A DNA stretch of 64,000 nt from Candidatus Poribacteria bacterium (GTDB taxonomy: Bacteria > Poribacteria > WGA-4E > WGA-3G). This document shows positions 63,452 through 64,000 of the stretch, piece by piece (position 1 is the first letter of the stretch; each line of letters starts with the position of its first letter). The notes below the pieces were generated by a model that saw nothing but the letters and a program-made list of their open reading frames with translations, did no database searches and was not told the DNA's origin. The position numbers were made by a program, and so were the translations under genes. The stretch covers positions 1-64,000 of the forward strand of contig JAJEAG010000052.1 of assembly GCA_022824265.1 (NCBI GenBank), given 5' to 3'.

Positions 63452-64000
63452 TTATGACAATGCTTCCACTTCATCTTCTATGAATGCAAAAAGTTGTTGT
63501 ATAAATAGCGACAACTCAACTTTTGCTTCTTCACATTTTGTTTCCATTTCCAATCTAAGCTCTTCCAAACGATCTTTTTGATGTATCAGCAATTTATCTG
63601 TTTTATCAACCCTACGTTTCACATCAACAATCTTGTCATATAATGCATCACTTTGATTACAAAGTATCATCAATTCACGATAGTTATTAATACCCCGTTC
63701 TAATATATGCAAATTACGTTTTATATGTGATAAATCAATACGAAAACGTTCAATGTCTGATGAAGTAAAAGAATCTTCAAGTTTCTCTAAAGTTTCATTG
63801 TAACTGGTTAATTGAATTTGTTTATCTGACCAGATAATTTTTTTTGCGATTCCATCTGCACTGTCGCTATCAATCAATGGAGAATTATCTTTTAGATTCT
63901 TTTGTAGATGTTCCTCAAATTTTTCTATCTTTGATCGTAATTTTCTTATTTCCTGACGATATTCATTACAATAATCACGAATTTTACGATGAGTTAAAAA
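63452..64000 (-). CDS. Coiled-coil protein, 5' end outside window
   Basis: The minus-strand frame stays open from the stop at 63452 to the window edge, so the N-terminus is missing. A TTG at 63877 is not a convincing start. The visible 182 residues are highly charged and helical, with long heptad-like runs (EIRKLRSKIEKFEEHLQ; KDRLEELRLEMETKCEEAK). No catalytic motif is visible. It may be part of a larger signalling or structural protein, or linked to the epimerase. The function is unknown. Confidence 0.65.
   Translation of the reverse strand, partial: FLTHRKIRDYCNEYRQEIRKLRSKIEKFEEHLQKNLKDNSPLIDSDSADGIAKKIIWSDKQIQLTSYNETLEKLEDSFTSSDIERFRIDLSHIKRNLHILERGINNYRELMILCNQSDALYDKIVDVKRRVDKTDKLLIHQKDRLEELRLEMETKCEEAKVELSLFIQQLFAFIEDEVEALS

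Noticed and set aside
1-64000. Search for a selenoprotein gene with in-frame TGA
   Set aside because: No gene in the window looked truncated by a TGA with homologous sequence continuing after it.
1-64000. CRISPR array or rRNA operon
   Set aside because: No regularly spaced direct repeats and no rRNA-like sequence were seen. The repeats at 17.1 kb, 11.0 kb and 25.5 kb are palindromic elements without spacers.

Overview
This window is an AT-rich segment of the chromosome of a Gram-negative, diderm bacterium. It has a TonB-dependent receptor, an RND pump, many lipoproteins and two type I signal peptidases. The gene set resembles Candidatus Poribacteria and similar environmental lineages: a secreted LamG protein, a formylglycine sulfatase, two phytanoyl-CoA dioxygenases, a DUF1080 protein, a lipase-maturation-factor homologue, several beta-propeller regulators and TTG starts. 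That assignment is by family content only and is moderate to low in confidence. The host decodes UGA as selenocysteine, because selB is followed directly by a well-formed tRNA-Sec gene.

Layout. 0-0.4 kb: 3' part of an IS630-type transposase with its right end. 0.9-8.3 kb: LamG protein, RND permease, a two-gene ABC-ATPase/TOPRIM-like module and a DegT aminotransferase. 8.4-17.1 kb: DUF393-LMF membrane fusion, IMPase-like phosphatase, cyclase, CCA-adding-type enzyme, site-2 protease, scpA, scpB and thrC. 17.1-18.3 kb: a gene-poor stretch with a MITE that forms the end of thrC, a partial second copy, and a promoter-operator-terminator array. 18.4-21.5 kb: xylose isomerase and CstA. 21.5-25.4 kb: a probable metal-handling cluster (His/Cys-rich protein, His-rich lipoprotein, TonB receptor, MerC-like protein). 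25.7-30.7 kb, minus strand: ECF sigma factor fused to a beta-propeller, mobA and a sulfatase. 31-34.3 kb: alkaline-phosphatase-type hydrolase, DUF1080 protein and M24 protein.

34.5-42 kb is a housekeeping block: lepA, two tandem lepB copies, selB, tRNA-Sec, lipA and dapB. 42-50 kb: a 14-repeat YCF48-like lipoprotein, a phytanoyl-CoA dioxygenase, an LL-diaminopimelate aminotransferase-like enzyme and a large propeller/SpoIIE sensor phosphatase. 50-54.5 kb, minus strand: a sugar kinase-nucleotidyltransferase fusion and a membrane metallopeptidase with TPRs. 54.7-57.3 kb: an apparent operon of Tat-exported superoxide dismutase, Tat-exported sulfite-oxidase-like molybdoenzyme and a second phytanoyl-CoA dioxygenase. 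57.4-58.7 kb: an IS605-group tnpB element inserted in the 3' end of the dacB-like gene. 60-64 kb: citramalate synthase, a zinc-ribbon protein of unknown function, a nucleotide-sugar epimerase and a coiled-coil protein cut by the window edge.

Connections. dapB and dapL support lysine/cell-wall synthesis, while thrC and cimA support threonine and isoleucine synthesis. mobA could serve the sulfite-oxidase-like enzyme and perhaps selenocysteine molybdoenzymes elsewhere. The kinase-nucleotidyltransferase and the epimerase fit nucleotide-sugar metabolism. Three proteins carry propeller repeats, two of them joined to signalling domains. Mobile sequences have altered at least two host genes at their 3' ends (thrC and dacB). 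No CRISPR array, rRNA or prophage was seen.
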